Source: Spirochaetia bacterium (GTDB lineage Bacteria > Spirochaetota > UBA12135). From it: DNA of 7,158 nt. The notes under the pieces were generated by a model, which saw nothing but the letters and a program-made list of their open reading frames with translations, did not search any database and was not told where the DNA came from. Where the stretch lies: NCBI GenBank assembly GCA_003497555.1, contig DNNS01000464.1:314-7471 (forward strand). Direction: 5' to 3'. A program made the translations under genes and the position numbers. Of this stretch, positions 1 to 5,480 are shown piece after piece (position 1 is the stretch's first letter; each line of letters starts with the position of its first letter).

Positions 1-20
1 CGCCGCGTATACAGTTAATA

Positions 21-998
21 ATGAATAAAATATCGGCCGGACTGGTTGCAGGTGTTATATTACTAATTGTTTTTTTTAACATTAACCAGGTACAGCAAAA
101 ACTGGTAAAAATCTGCAGATATTCATATTCCTTGGAAGAAAAAAAAATTTGTGATCTTATTGATCATCTTCCTCCCGGGGAAAAATTATATATTGATAAA
201 AAATTAAGATTAAATACCAATGAATTTCCTATCAAGCCTCGCTATGAAAAAATTAAAATTATAGACATTATAAATGACTACCATACTATCCCCGCCCGAA
301 GTCAGCTTTGCAGCCTGTATATATTTGATGATGCATACCGGCAGGCGTTCGGCCTGGCAGAAGCCGGAAAAGCCGGAAGCGATTTTAACGCTTTTTATAA
401 TAATGATAATATTAAAAGCGTACCTTACCGGGTCCTGCTATACCCGCATAACATGCGCCTTTCCATTATGCAGCCCAGATCGCAGCAACTTAAATTTTTC
501 CGGCTCCGGGAAAAGCTGCCGTTATCTCCCTTTACTGTTGATACCGGTAAAAGCTGTGTTTTTCCTGCTGCTTTCCTTAAAACCGGCGGCTTGTTTATTC
601 AGGAGTGGGGGTATCAGCTGACAACTTTCAGCCGTACCAACCGGACTGTTTTTTATCTGGAAAAAATTTTAAAATTCAGGGCAGGAAAATATAAAATTTG
701 CCTGAAGGCTTTTTCAAATATCAAAGACCGTGAAAGCCAGGCAAGAGTTTTTATTAACGGCAGATGTATTGCCCAAACGGAACTTGATACAACATCTGAA
801 GTAAAAAAACAATACCGGATTCTGACCTATTTACCGGATTTTGCCGCCCGCTGGCGCAATAAATATTATCCCCGGGATATTGCGGGCACACATGATTTTC
901 CAGTTAATGGAATATATACTATTGGTATGGAAATCTATTGCTGCAGTAAAGAAACCGGTCTTCGTATCAACGAACTTGAAATAACTCCCTGCCGATAA
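21..998 (+). CDS. Membrane-anchored protein of unknown function (possibly C-terminal part of a larger membrane protein)
   Basis: I do not recognise the family. From the ATG at 21 the product is 325 aa with one hydrophobic segment at about residues 5-21 and then about 300 mostly polar residues, so it is probably anchored in the inner membrane with a large extracytoplasmic domain. The stretch LPPGEKLYI (about residues 50-58), soon after the membrane segment, and the beta-rich C-terminal part (about 215-325, with RVFINGRCIA and a Gly/aromatic-rich end) recall the soluble domain that follows the last helix in some PMT/ArnT-like glycosyltransferases; this is a weak impression. The start is uncertain: the frame is open to the left edge (codons from position 3) and the 20 bases before the ATG contain no Shine-Dalgarno sequence, so this may be the end of a longer protein. 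Alternatively, a TAA at 16-18 in another frame could end an upstream gene just before this ATG. The NusG_II gene follows after 8 bases, suggesting co-transcription. Confidence 0.6.
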   Translation: MNKISAGLVAGVILLIVFFNINQVQQKLVKICRYSYSLEEKKICDLIDHLPPGEKLYIDKKLRLNTNEFPIKPRYEKIKIIDIINDYHTIPARSQLCSLYIFDDAYRQAFGLAEAGKAGSDFNAFYNNDNIKSVPYRVLLYPHNMRLSIMQPRSQQLKFFRLREKLPLSPFTVDTGKSCVFPAAFLKTGGLFIQEWGYQLTTFSRTNRTVFYLEKILKFRAGKYKICLKAFSNIKDRESQARVFINGRCIAQTELDTTSEVKKQYRILTYLPDFAARWRNKYYPRDIAGTHDFPVNGIYTIGMEIYCCSKETGLRINELEITPCR

Positions 999-1006
999 TT
1001 TTTCTG

Positions 1007-1378
1007 ATGGAGTTATTCAAAAACAAGCTGCATATTTTAACCGATATCCTGCTGATCGGCGCGCTCCTGGCAGTATCCGCAAGGCTGATCTTGACAAGCG
1101 GAAAAACTGCAGAACGGGTTATTATCTTTAATAATGGTAAAAAAAATCAATATCTCCTGTCCGAAAACCGGGTAATTGAACTGAAAGGCGCCACGGGTGA
1201 TTTTGTCTGTGAAATCAGTGATAAAAGGGTTAGGGCGGTAAAGAGCTGCTGCCGGGATAAATTATGCATAAAAAACGGATGGATCAGAACTCCCGGGCAA
1301 TCAATCATCTGTCTGCCGGAAAAAATAATGATAAATATTCCGGAGGAAGAACCCGGTTATGATGTTCTGCTGCGCTGA
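1007..1378 (+). CDS. NusG domain II-containing membrane-anchored protein
   Basis: 123 aa. Residues about 10-29 form a single N-terminal membrane segment. The rest matches the NusG domain II family (PF07009/DUF1312 type): a short beta-strand region, then the cysteine signature SCCRDKLC (C81, C82, C87), GWI at 91-93, and G-x-x-I-x-CLP (C102-P104), followed by a hydrophobic strand. In known relatives this is a small extracytoplasmic domain, often encoded near Rnf/ApbE-type redox or Gx-transporter genes; its biochemical role is not settled and it is not the transcription factor NusG. The conserved cysteines suggest metal, Fe-S or disulfide chemistry (inference). It starts 8 bases after the preceding stop with no clear Shine-Dalgarno, so it may be read by coupling. 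Its last 22 bp overlap the 3' end of convergent tilS. Confidence 0.8.
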   Translation: MELFKNKLHILTDILLIGALLAVSARLILTSGKTAERVIIFNNGKKNQYLLSENRVIELKGATGDFVCEISDKRVRAVKSCCRDKLCIKNGWIRTPGQSIICLPEKIMINIPEEEPGYDVLLR

Positions 1379-2724
1379 AGGGAAAACCGTTCCAGACAAA
1401 ATACGGGCTTTTCGCTGGTAACCGCGCAGGCTGAGCTCACCAGATGCCTGTGCCTGCTTCCCGGGAAAAATACTCCAATGATATTGCCGTTTTTATCCTG
1501 CAGTACGGTAATCTGCTGCTGCTGCCGGCAGGAAATTTTCCTGTCAATTATAATATCTTTCAGTTTTTTACTGCCGGACATTCCCAGATAACACAAGGCG
1601 TCTCCGTTTTTCCGGCTGCGCAGGATTATTTCATCCTGCGGAATTCCGGAAAAATACAGGGCATCAGGTCTGGTAAAATCGGGGATTTCCCTGTTTTCAA
1701 GTTGGCGGAGACGGAAAACCGAATTACGGGTTTTTACTGCCTCTGCAGTGTTAATGGTAAAAAAAAACTCTTCGGGGCGCAGGAGTTCTATCCGGCCGCG
1801 GTTCCAGATACAATGTGTAGTTTTGTATTTTAACAGCAAGGCCCGGCGCGTGGCAAGAATTTTTCTGCCGGTATCCAGTACAAACGCCCGGGAAAACCGC
1901 AGACCGGGAAAGTTTTTCCGTAAAAACAGATAAATAACATTATAAAAAAAATCGGGAGTTAATTTCCCGGGAGAAGTTATAAAAATCAGCGCGCGTCCGG
2001 TTATTTTCACCAGGCTGTTGTTTAGTAATAAAGGCGCAGAAGCATTACAGAAGGAGCGCAGGTTTTCGATCGAACAGTAAAAATTTTTTCTCCAGGATGA
2101 AAATTTTTCGTCCAGGAGAGGAAATATCCGGTTGCGCAGATAATTGCGCCGGTAACAGCTTGCGGCATTTGAACTGTCAATGCAAAAATTGATATTTCTT
2201 TTTTTTAAATCGGTCTCGATTTCCCGCCGGTTTAAGCAAAGCAGGGGACGCAGCAGAAGAGATTTTTTTACTGAAAATGAAGCTATTCCGGCTGCTCCGC
2301 TGCCTGCCAGCAGTTTAAGCAGTGCGGTTTCCAGCAGGTCATCGGCATGATGGCCGGTCAGGGCATAATCAAGTTCGTGTTTTTTTATATAATCCCTGAT
2401 GCATTGCAAGCGGAATGCCCTGGCCGCTTTCTGAATATTTCCGCCGGGCAGAACTGTTTTTCTGTAAATAAACCCGGTTTCCCATTTATGGCACAAATTT
2501 TCCACAAATATGGCTTCGGCATCACTTTCTGTTCCGCGCAGACCATAATTGATATGAAGAACAGTCAGGGAGGACTGTGGAAATTCATCCCGAAGATATT
2601 TCAGTAAAAAAACCGAATCGGCGCCTCCGGATACGCAGGCCAGCAGTTTTTTCAGATGCAGATCTATTTTATTGTTTATTAAAAAATTATTTATGCGTCC
2701 GTAAAGCGGCGAACATGAAGACAT
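1357..2724 (-). CDS. tilS: tRNA(Ile)-lysidine synthase
   Basis: TilS attaches lysine to C34 of tRNA-Ile(CAU) in an ATP-dependent reaction, changing its decoding from AUG to AUA; it acts in the cytoplasm and is normally essential. The product is 455 aa from the chosen start. Visible motifs are the PP-loop SGGADS (residues 32-37), LHINYGLRG (56-64), the GHHADDLLET segment (124-133), then RPLL, a DSSN segment and RRNYLRNRIFPLL typical of the N-type synthetase domain, and a C-terminal TilS domain containing GSKKLKDIIID. Length and domain order are normal. I chose the ATG at 2724-2722 because it overlaps the pth stop as TAATG, a standard coupling arrangement; an in-frame GTG at 2760 would add 12 residues inside pth and has no ribosome site. 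It is last in its transcription unit and converges on the NusG_II gene. Confidence 0.95.
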   Translation of the reverse strand: MSSCSPLYGRINNFLINNKIDLHLKKLLACVSGGADSVFLLKYLRDEFPQSSLTVLHINYGLRGTESDAEAIFVENLCHKWETGFIYRKTVLPGGNIQKAARAFRLQCIRDYIKKHELDYALTGHHADDLLETALLKLLAGSGAAGIASFSVKKSLLLRPLLCLNRREIETDLKKRNINFCIDSSNAASCYRRNYLRNRIFPLLDEKFSSWRKNFYCSIENLRSFCNASAPLLLNNSLVKITGRALIFITSPGKLTPDFFYNVIYLFLRKNFPGLRFSRAFVLDTGRKILATRRALLLKYKTTHCIWNRGRIELLRPEEFFFTINTAEAVKTRNSVFRLRQLENREIPDFTRPDALYFSGIPQDEIILRSRKNGDALCYLGMSGSKKLKDIIIDRKISCRQQQQITVLQDKNGNIIGVFFPGSRHRHLVSSACAVTSEKPVFCLERFSLQRSRTS

Positions 2725-3266
2725 TAAATATCGCTGATAAAGTTTTTCACCAGCTCGCACATCTTGGGAAAGGCATTTTTAACGATCTTGAATTCTTTGG
2801 AAGAAAAATCGGCAAGCAGGTACTCTTCCAGGGAAGATGCCTGTTCAATACCCCCTATACCGACAGCCAGTTTTTTATATTCATCGCTTTTCAGGGAATC
2901 GGAGAGGGATTTAAGTCCGCTGTGCCCGTTCTGGAACCGCTGATTTTCCGTAAAAATTTCAATCTGTCCCGGCGGCAGAACAGGCTCGTCGTAAATTGCC
3001 AGTATGTTTTTGGCCTGAACCTTTAAAAAAGCCGCCAGATATAATACCGCTTCTCCGCTTAAATTGCAGAAAGTCTGCGGCTTGAGCAGGATAACCTGGA
3101 TTTTATTTTCGGTTTTTTTCCCGAAGATTGCCTTTTTTTTTTCGTAATTATATTTAATCTGCAGGGCTTCGGATAAATAATCAATGGCGTGAAATCCAAG
3201 ATTACGCCGGTTATTTTTATATTGATCTCCGGGATTTCCAAAACCCAGTATTAATTTTGATACCAT
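2724..3266 (-). CDS. pth: Peptidyl-tRNA hydrolase homologue, catalytic His replaced by Arg
   Basis: Bacterial Pth releases peptides from peptidyl-tRNAs that drop off the ribosome, recycling the tRNA. At 180 aa the product has a normal length and the family framework: LGFGNPGDQY (7-16), LKPQTFCNLSG (61-71), YDEPVLPPG (92-100), NGHSG (113-117), VGIGG (135-139). Compared with my recollection of E. coli Pth, N10, Y15, N68, D93 and H113 are kept, but the catalytic H20 in TRHN is Arg here (NNRRN, R21, codon CGT at 3206-3204), N114 is Ser, M67 is Cys, the DELD segment is DEPV, and the tRNA-contacting R133 position appears to be Ala. No frameshift or stop is present. The protein may therefore be inactive, use another mechanism, or be a lineage variant. 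The gene sits in the standard place between rplY and tilS, 58 bases after rplY, and is coupled to tilS. The start is fixed by the conserved N-terminus; the ribosome site is weak. Confidence 0.9.
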   Translation of the reverse strand: MVSKLILGFGNPGDQYKNNRRNLGFHAIDYLSEALQIKYNYEKKKAIFGKKTENKIQVILLKPQTFCNLSGEAVLYLAAFLKVQAKNILAIYDEPVLPPGQIEIFTENQRFQNGHSGLKSLSDSLKSDEYKKLAVGIGGIEQASSLEEYLLADFSSKEFKIVKNAFPKMCELVKNFISDI

Positions 3267-3324
3267 ATTTTTTTACCATAAATCGCATACCTGCATGTAT
3301 AAACAGGCAGAATTAAATACAAGA

Positions 3325-4020
3325 TTATTTTTTTTCTTTTTTGGTTTCTTTCTTGACTTCTTTTTTATCTTCTTTTTTGGTTTCTTTGGCGTCATCTTTT
3401 TGCGCTGTTTCAGCTGCCGGCTGCCCGGCTGTTTCAGCTGCCTGTACTTCTGCGGGTTTGGGTTCGTCTTCTTTGGTGGCGCCAACAACACCTACAATTA
3501 TTTTATCCGGATTATCGATTATCGTTACATTTTCTTTTAATTTAATATCGCGTACAAAAATATCTTCACCGATATTAAGATGCCCGATATCGATTTCTAC
3601 GGTTTCAGGAATATCGGCCGGCAGGCAGCGTACCTTGATTTGCCAGGCAAAGTGTTCAAGCACGCCGCCCATTTTAACGCCTGCCGGAGTATTTACGGTT
3701 TTAACCGCTATGGAAATAGTTACCGGTTCATTTTCATTCACCAGATAAAGATCAAGATGATTGATCTGCCGGCTGACAGGATGTATGTAGTAGTCTTTTA
3801 CAAATGCTTTTTTGGGTTCATTATCAAGCAGCAGGTTGAAGATATGACTTGTCCCGGCCTGTTTAAAAACCGGTTCAAAATTATTTCGATCTATGACAAT
3901 GCAGAAATTTTCCTTGCGGTTGTACAGAACACCGGGAATTCTGTTGCTTTTAAGCAATTTACGCGGCGTCTGGTTTTCTCCGGCAGTTCTTTTTTCTGCC
4001 TTTAAGGTTAGTTGTTCCAT
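3325..4020 (-). CDS. rplY: 50S ribosomal protein bL25, CTC/TL5 family, with Lys/Glu-rich tail
   Basis: bL25/CTC binds 5S rRNA in the large ribosomal subunit; the long form is linked to general stress in some bacteria. The product is 231 aa. Residues 1 to about 90 are the L25 domain, including LLKSNRIPGVLYNRKE near 23-38. Residues about 95-185 are the C-terminal TL5 beta domain, with GVKMGGVLEH and IPETVEIDIGHLNIGE, typical of CTC proteins. From about 180 the chain turns into a low-complexity tail: first Ala/Glu/Gln-rich, then four KKEx tetrads in the last 20 residues, giving a dense mixed-charge end. Tails like this vary widely in the family. The gene is preceded by a strong ribosome site and lies 21 bases after tRNA-Gln, so 3' processing of that tRNA would leave rplY with a very short leader. 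pth follows. Confidence 0.95.
   Translation of the reverse strand: MEQLTLKAEKRTAGENQTPRKLLKSNRIPGVLYNRKENFCIVIDRNNFEPVFKQAGTSHIFNLLLDNEPKKAFVKDYYIHPVSRQINHLDLYLVNENEPVTISIAVKTVNTPAGVKMGGVLEHFAWQIKVRCLPADIPETVEIDIGHLNIGEDIFVRDIKLKENVTIIDNPDKIIVGVVGATKEDEPKPAEVQAAETAGQPAAETAQKDDAKETKKEDKKEVKKETKKEKK
3336..3383 (-). repeat. Four tandem imperfect 12-bp repeats encoding the KKEx tail of bL25
   Basis: On the + strand the units are 3336-3347, 3348-3359, 3360-3371 and 3372-3383. The first and fourth are identical (cttttttggttt); the middle two differ at a few bases. Each unit encodes one KKEx tetrad of the bL25 tail on the - strand. The unit length is a multiple of three, so copy-number change by slippage would keep the frame. 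A run of eight T (3328-3335) directly adjoins the array. Confidence 0.85.
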
Positions 4021-4026
4021 TTTTTT

Positions 4027-4032
4027 CTCCTG
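4027..4032 (-). promoter_or_regulatory. Strong ribosome binding site of rplY
   Basis: The - strand reads CAGGAG followed by six A before the rplY ATG. It lies entirely within the 21-base spacer between tRNA-Gln and rplY, so the mRNA released by tRNA processing still carries it. Confidence 0.85.
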
Positions 4033-4041
4033 TTTTTTATT

Positions 4042-4113
4042 CTGGGGCGGCAGGATTCGAACCTGCGAATGACGGGACCAAAACCCGTTGCCTTACCGCT
4101 TGGCCACGCCCCA
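4042..4113 (-). tRNA. tRNA-Gln (anticodon TTG)
   Basis: A complete cloverleaf of 72 nt can be drawn. The acceptor stem TGGGGCG/CGCCCCA is fully paired with discriminator G at 4042; the D arm is GCC/GGC; the anticodon stem ACGGG/CCCGT encloses the loop TTTTGGT, giving anticodon TTG; the T arm is GCAGG-TTCGAAT-CCTGC. The 3' CCA is not encoded (the next bases on this strand are AAT), so a CCA-adding enzyme is needed. The gene lies 7 bases after the spoVG stop and 21 bases before rplY, i.e. inside the protein operon, and no promoter of its own was seen. Confidence 0.97.
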
Positions 4114-4120
4114 TTGCTTG

Positions 4121-4378
4121 TCAGACTGCAAGATTGTTGAATGCCTCAATGACAGCCTTTTGCATGGTATTTCTGAATTCAGTACTGATAGGATGCGCAA
4201 CATCCTTGAATTCTCCTTTGGCAGTTTTTCTGCTGGGCATTGCAATAAAATGCCCTTCGTTTCCGCTGATAATTTTAATGTTATGCACGACAAATTCATT
4301 GTCGAAGGTAACTGAAGCATAACCTTTCAGTTTTCCTTCCCCGTCTACTTTTTTTACTCTGATGTCCGTGATCTGCAT
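4121..4378 (-). CDS. spoVG: SpoVG family nucleic-acid-binding regulator
   Basis: SpoVG is a small conserved site-specific DNA/RNA-binding protein, named for a Bacillus sporulation role but widespread in non-sporulating bacteria such as spirochaetes and staphylococci. The product is 85 aa and matches along its whole length: [11 protein letters not shown] at the start, [21 protein letters not shown], the highly conserved [11 protein letters not shown] segment, and [23 protein letters not shown] at the end. The ATG at 4378 was chosen because GGAGG lies 5 bases upstream and the protein then begins like other family members; the longer frame would need a TTG at 4390 overlapping that ribosome site. 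It lies 25 bases downstream of ispE and 7 bases upstream of tRNA-Gln. Its presence does not imply sporulation. Confidence 0.95.
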   Translation of the reverse strand: MQITDIRVKKVDGEGKLKGYASVTFDNEFVVHNIKIISGNEGHFIAMPSRKTAKGEFKDVAHPISTEFRNTMQKAVIEAFNNLAV

Positions 4379-4383
4379 TAATT

Positions 4384-4388
4384 CCTCC
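4384..4388 (-). promoter_or_regulatory. Ribosome binding site that fixes the spoVG start
   Basis: GGAGG on the - strand, 5 bases before the ATG at 4378. It overlaps the codons of the alternative longer frame (TTG at 4390), which argues against that start. Confidence 0.85.
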
Positions 4389-4403
4389 AATTTCTGCTAT
4401 ATC

Positions 4404-5264
4404 TTATATCAGTAAACCTCTTGTGTCGGAGTTTACCAAAAAACATGCATAATTTTTAAAATCCCTTTTTATGCATGAAAAAGCCCGGTGCGCCCGGATT
4501 TTATTGGAAAAAAGACCATAAACAGTTGAACCCGAACCTGTTAACGAAGCATATTCGGTATGTTTTTTTAAAGCTTCAAGTATTTCGTTAACAGCCGGAT
4601 AATGTTCTGCTGTTTTTTGCTGAAAACAATTATATAATACCGGTGTGCCGTTTGCAGCGCCGGAAATGAAATTGCAGTGATTAAAATCTTCGGTTAGGGT
4701 TGTAAGTTTTTGATAGGCAGAAGCTGTATTGATCATGAATCCCGGATAAACTAAAATATAATAATAAACTTTATTAATATTTATCCGGTTTATAATTTCT
4801 CCGCGCCCGGTGCAGCGTAGATAACCGCTGTAAAAAAAAAGCGGTATATCGCACCCGAATTTTGCGCCGACAGCTGATAATTGATCTGCATTTAAACCAA
4901 GCGCAAATAGTCTGTTTAAGCCGGCAATAAGAGCAGCGGCATTTGAACTTCCTCCGCCCAGGCCTGCGCCGACAGGGATATTTTTTTTAAGCGAGATCCT
5001 GACAGCTGAAATATTGTAATATTCAGCAAAATAATAAAAAATTTTATTCAGGATGTTGTCATGAATTAGACTTTCTGTGTTTATGGTATTTTTCAGCATG
5101 CTGTTAATACGCACTGTCAGCTTGTAATCCGTAGCTGTTTTTATATTTATAATGTCAAAGAGCGACACTGTGTTAACCAGTGTATCTATTTCATGAAAAC
5201 CATCAGGCCGCCTGCAAATTGCAGCAAGATAGATATTCACTTTGGCGCAAGTTTTAATGGTCAT
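4404..5264 (-). CDS. ispE: 4-diphosphocytidyl-2-C-methyl-D-erythritol kinase
   Basis: IspE phosphorylates CDP-methylerythritol with ATP, the fourth step of the non-mevalonate (MEP) isoprenoid pathway, in the cytoplasm. The product is 286 aa, the usual length. It is a GHMP kinase with the expected motifs: AKVN (catalytic K8), RRPDGFHEIDT (19-29), the glycine-rich ATP loop PVGAGLGGGSSNAA (97-110), GCDIPLFF with catalytic D139 (136-144), and the C-terminal LTGSGSTVYGLF (241-252). The start is forced: the ATG at 5264 lies two codons after an in-frame TAG (5270-5268) and a later start would lose K8. The tRNA-Leu 3' end is only 6 bases upstream and no Shine-Dalgarno fits in that spacer. The gene implies the organism makes isoprenoids by the MEP route. 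spoVG follows after 25 bases. Confidence 0.96.
   Translation of the reverse strand: MTIKTCAKVNIYLAAICRRPDGFHEIDTLVNTVSLFDIINIKTATDYKLTVRINSMLKNTINTESLIHDNILNKIFYYFAEYYNISAVRISLKKNIPVGAGLGGGSSNAAALIAGLNRLFALGLNADQLSAVGAKFGCDIPLFFYSGYLRCTGRGEIINRININKVYYYILVYPGFMINTASAYQKLTTLTEDFNHCNFISGAANGTPVLYNCFQQKTAEHYPAVNEILEALKKHTEYASLTGSGSTVYGLFSNKIRAHRAFSCIKRDFKNYACFLVNSDTRGLLI
4438..4477 (-). other. Inverted repeat followed by U6 inside the 3' part of ispE
   Basis: On the - strand a perfect 9-bp inverted repeat (CATGCATAA at 4477-4469 and TTATGCATG at 4452-4444) encloses a 16-base loop and is followed at once by six T (4443-4438), the layout of an intrinsic terminator. It lies inside the ispE coding sequence, 31 bases before the last coding base. 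The stem has only three G-C pairs and the loop is long, so it is weak, and a 9-bp repeat of this kind could occur by chance in 7 kb of AT-rich DNA. Confidence 0.25.
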
Positions 5265-5270
5265 AATCTA

Positions 5271-5356
5271 TGCCGGAGACCGGACTTGAACCGGTACAGA
5301 GGGTTAATTCCGAGGGATTTTAAGTCCCTTGTGTCTACCAATTCCACCACTCCGGC
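5271..5356 (-). tRNA. tRNA-Leu (anticodon TAA)
   Basis: 86 nt, class II tRNA with an extended variable region. The acceptor stem GCCGGAG/CTCCGGC is fully paired with discriminator A at 5271. The anticodon stem AGGGA/TCCCT holds the loop CTTAAAA, anticodon TAA. The D region has TGGTAGACAC and the T arm is ACCGG-TTCAAGT-CCGGT. CCA is not encoded. It is separated from tRNA-Cys by 6 bases and from the ispE ATG by 6 bases, so it must be excised from the operon transcript. Confidence 0.97.
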
Positions 5357-5362
5357 ATTATA

Positions 5363-5435
5363 AGGAGGGTATCGGAATCGAACCGATGAATAGAAGTTTT
5401 GCAGACTTCCGCCTTAGCCTCTTGGCTAACCCTCC
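5363..5435 (-). tRNA. tRNA-Cys (anticodon GCA)
   Basis: 73 nt. The acceptor stem GGAGGGT/ACCCTCC is fully paired and the discriminator is T (5363), the base that identifies tRNA-Cys. The anticodon stem GAAGT/ACTTC holds the loop CTGCAAA, anticodon GCA; the T arm is ATCGG-TTCGATT-CCGAT. CCA is not encoded. It is the first gene of the - strand transcription unit; the predicted transcription start is about 10 bases upstream of its 5' end. Confidence 0.97.
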
Positions 5436-5451
5436 GAAAATCAAGCTATAT

Positions 5452-5480
5452 AGTATACAATAATATGCATAATTTGTCAA
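5452..5480 (-). promoter_or_regulatory. Sigma70-type promoter of the tRNA-Cys/tRNA-Leu/ispE-tilS unit
   Basis: On the - strand TTGACA (5480-5475) is separated by exactly 17 bases from TATACT (5457-5452). The -35 is the perfect consensus and the -10 differs at one base. The expected start is near 5445, leaving a leader of about 10 bases before tRNA-Cys. No other comparably good promoter was noticed for the genes downstream to tilS. The bases between the -10 and the start are AT-rich, unlike the GC-rich discriminator of typical stringently controlled tRNA promoters. Confidence 0.85.

Noticed and set aside
1..18. Possible end of an upstream gene (five codons then TAA at 16-18)
   Set aside because: Only five codons are visible and the alternative, that the 21-998 frame itself continues to the left, excludes it equally well; there is too little sequence to annotate it.
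1379..1420. Possible terminator for the NusG_II gene built on AAAACCGT and ACGGGCTTTT
   Set aside because: The pairing needs a two-base bulge, the T run is only four and it lies within the conserved end of tilS; too weak to annotate.
1529..1543. Near-perfect 15-base palindrome (CAGGAAA around a central T)
   Set aside because: It lies in the tilS coding sequence, the loop-forming part is only A/T, no T tract follows and no partner site was found; it is probably chance.
2725..2760. GTG start giving tilS 12 more residues
   Set aside because: There is no ribosome site and the extra residues lie within pth; the ATG overlapping the pth stop is the normal coupled start and gives a standard TilS N-terminus.
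3295..3748. Open frames on the + strand opposite rplY, including a Phe-rich one
   Set aside because: They are antisense shadows of the Lys/Glu-rich bL25 tail; low complexity keeps them open and they show no family resemblance.
4088..4322. Open frames of 62-75 codons on both strands over spoVG and tRNA-Gln
   Set aside because: They overlap the clear spoVG gene or run into the tRNA and have no ribosome sites or recognisable motifs.
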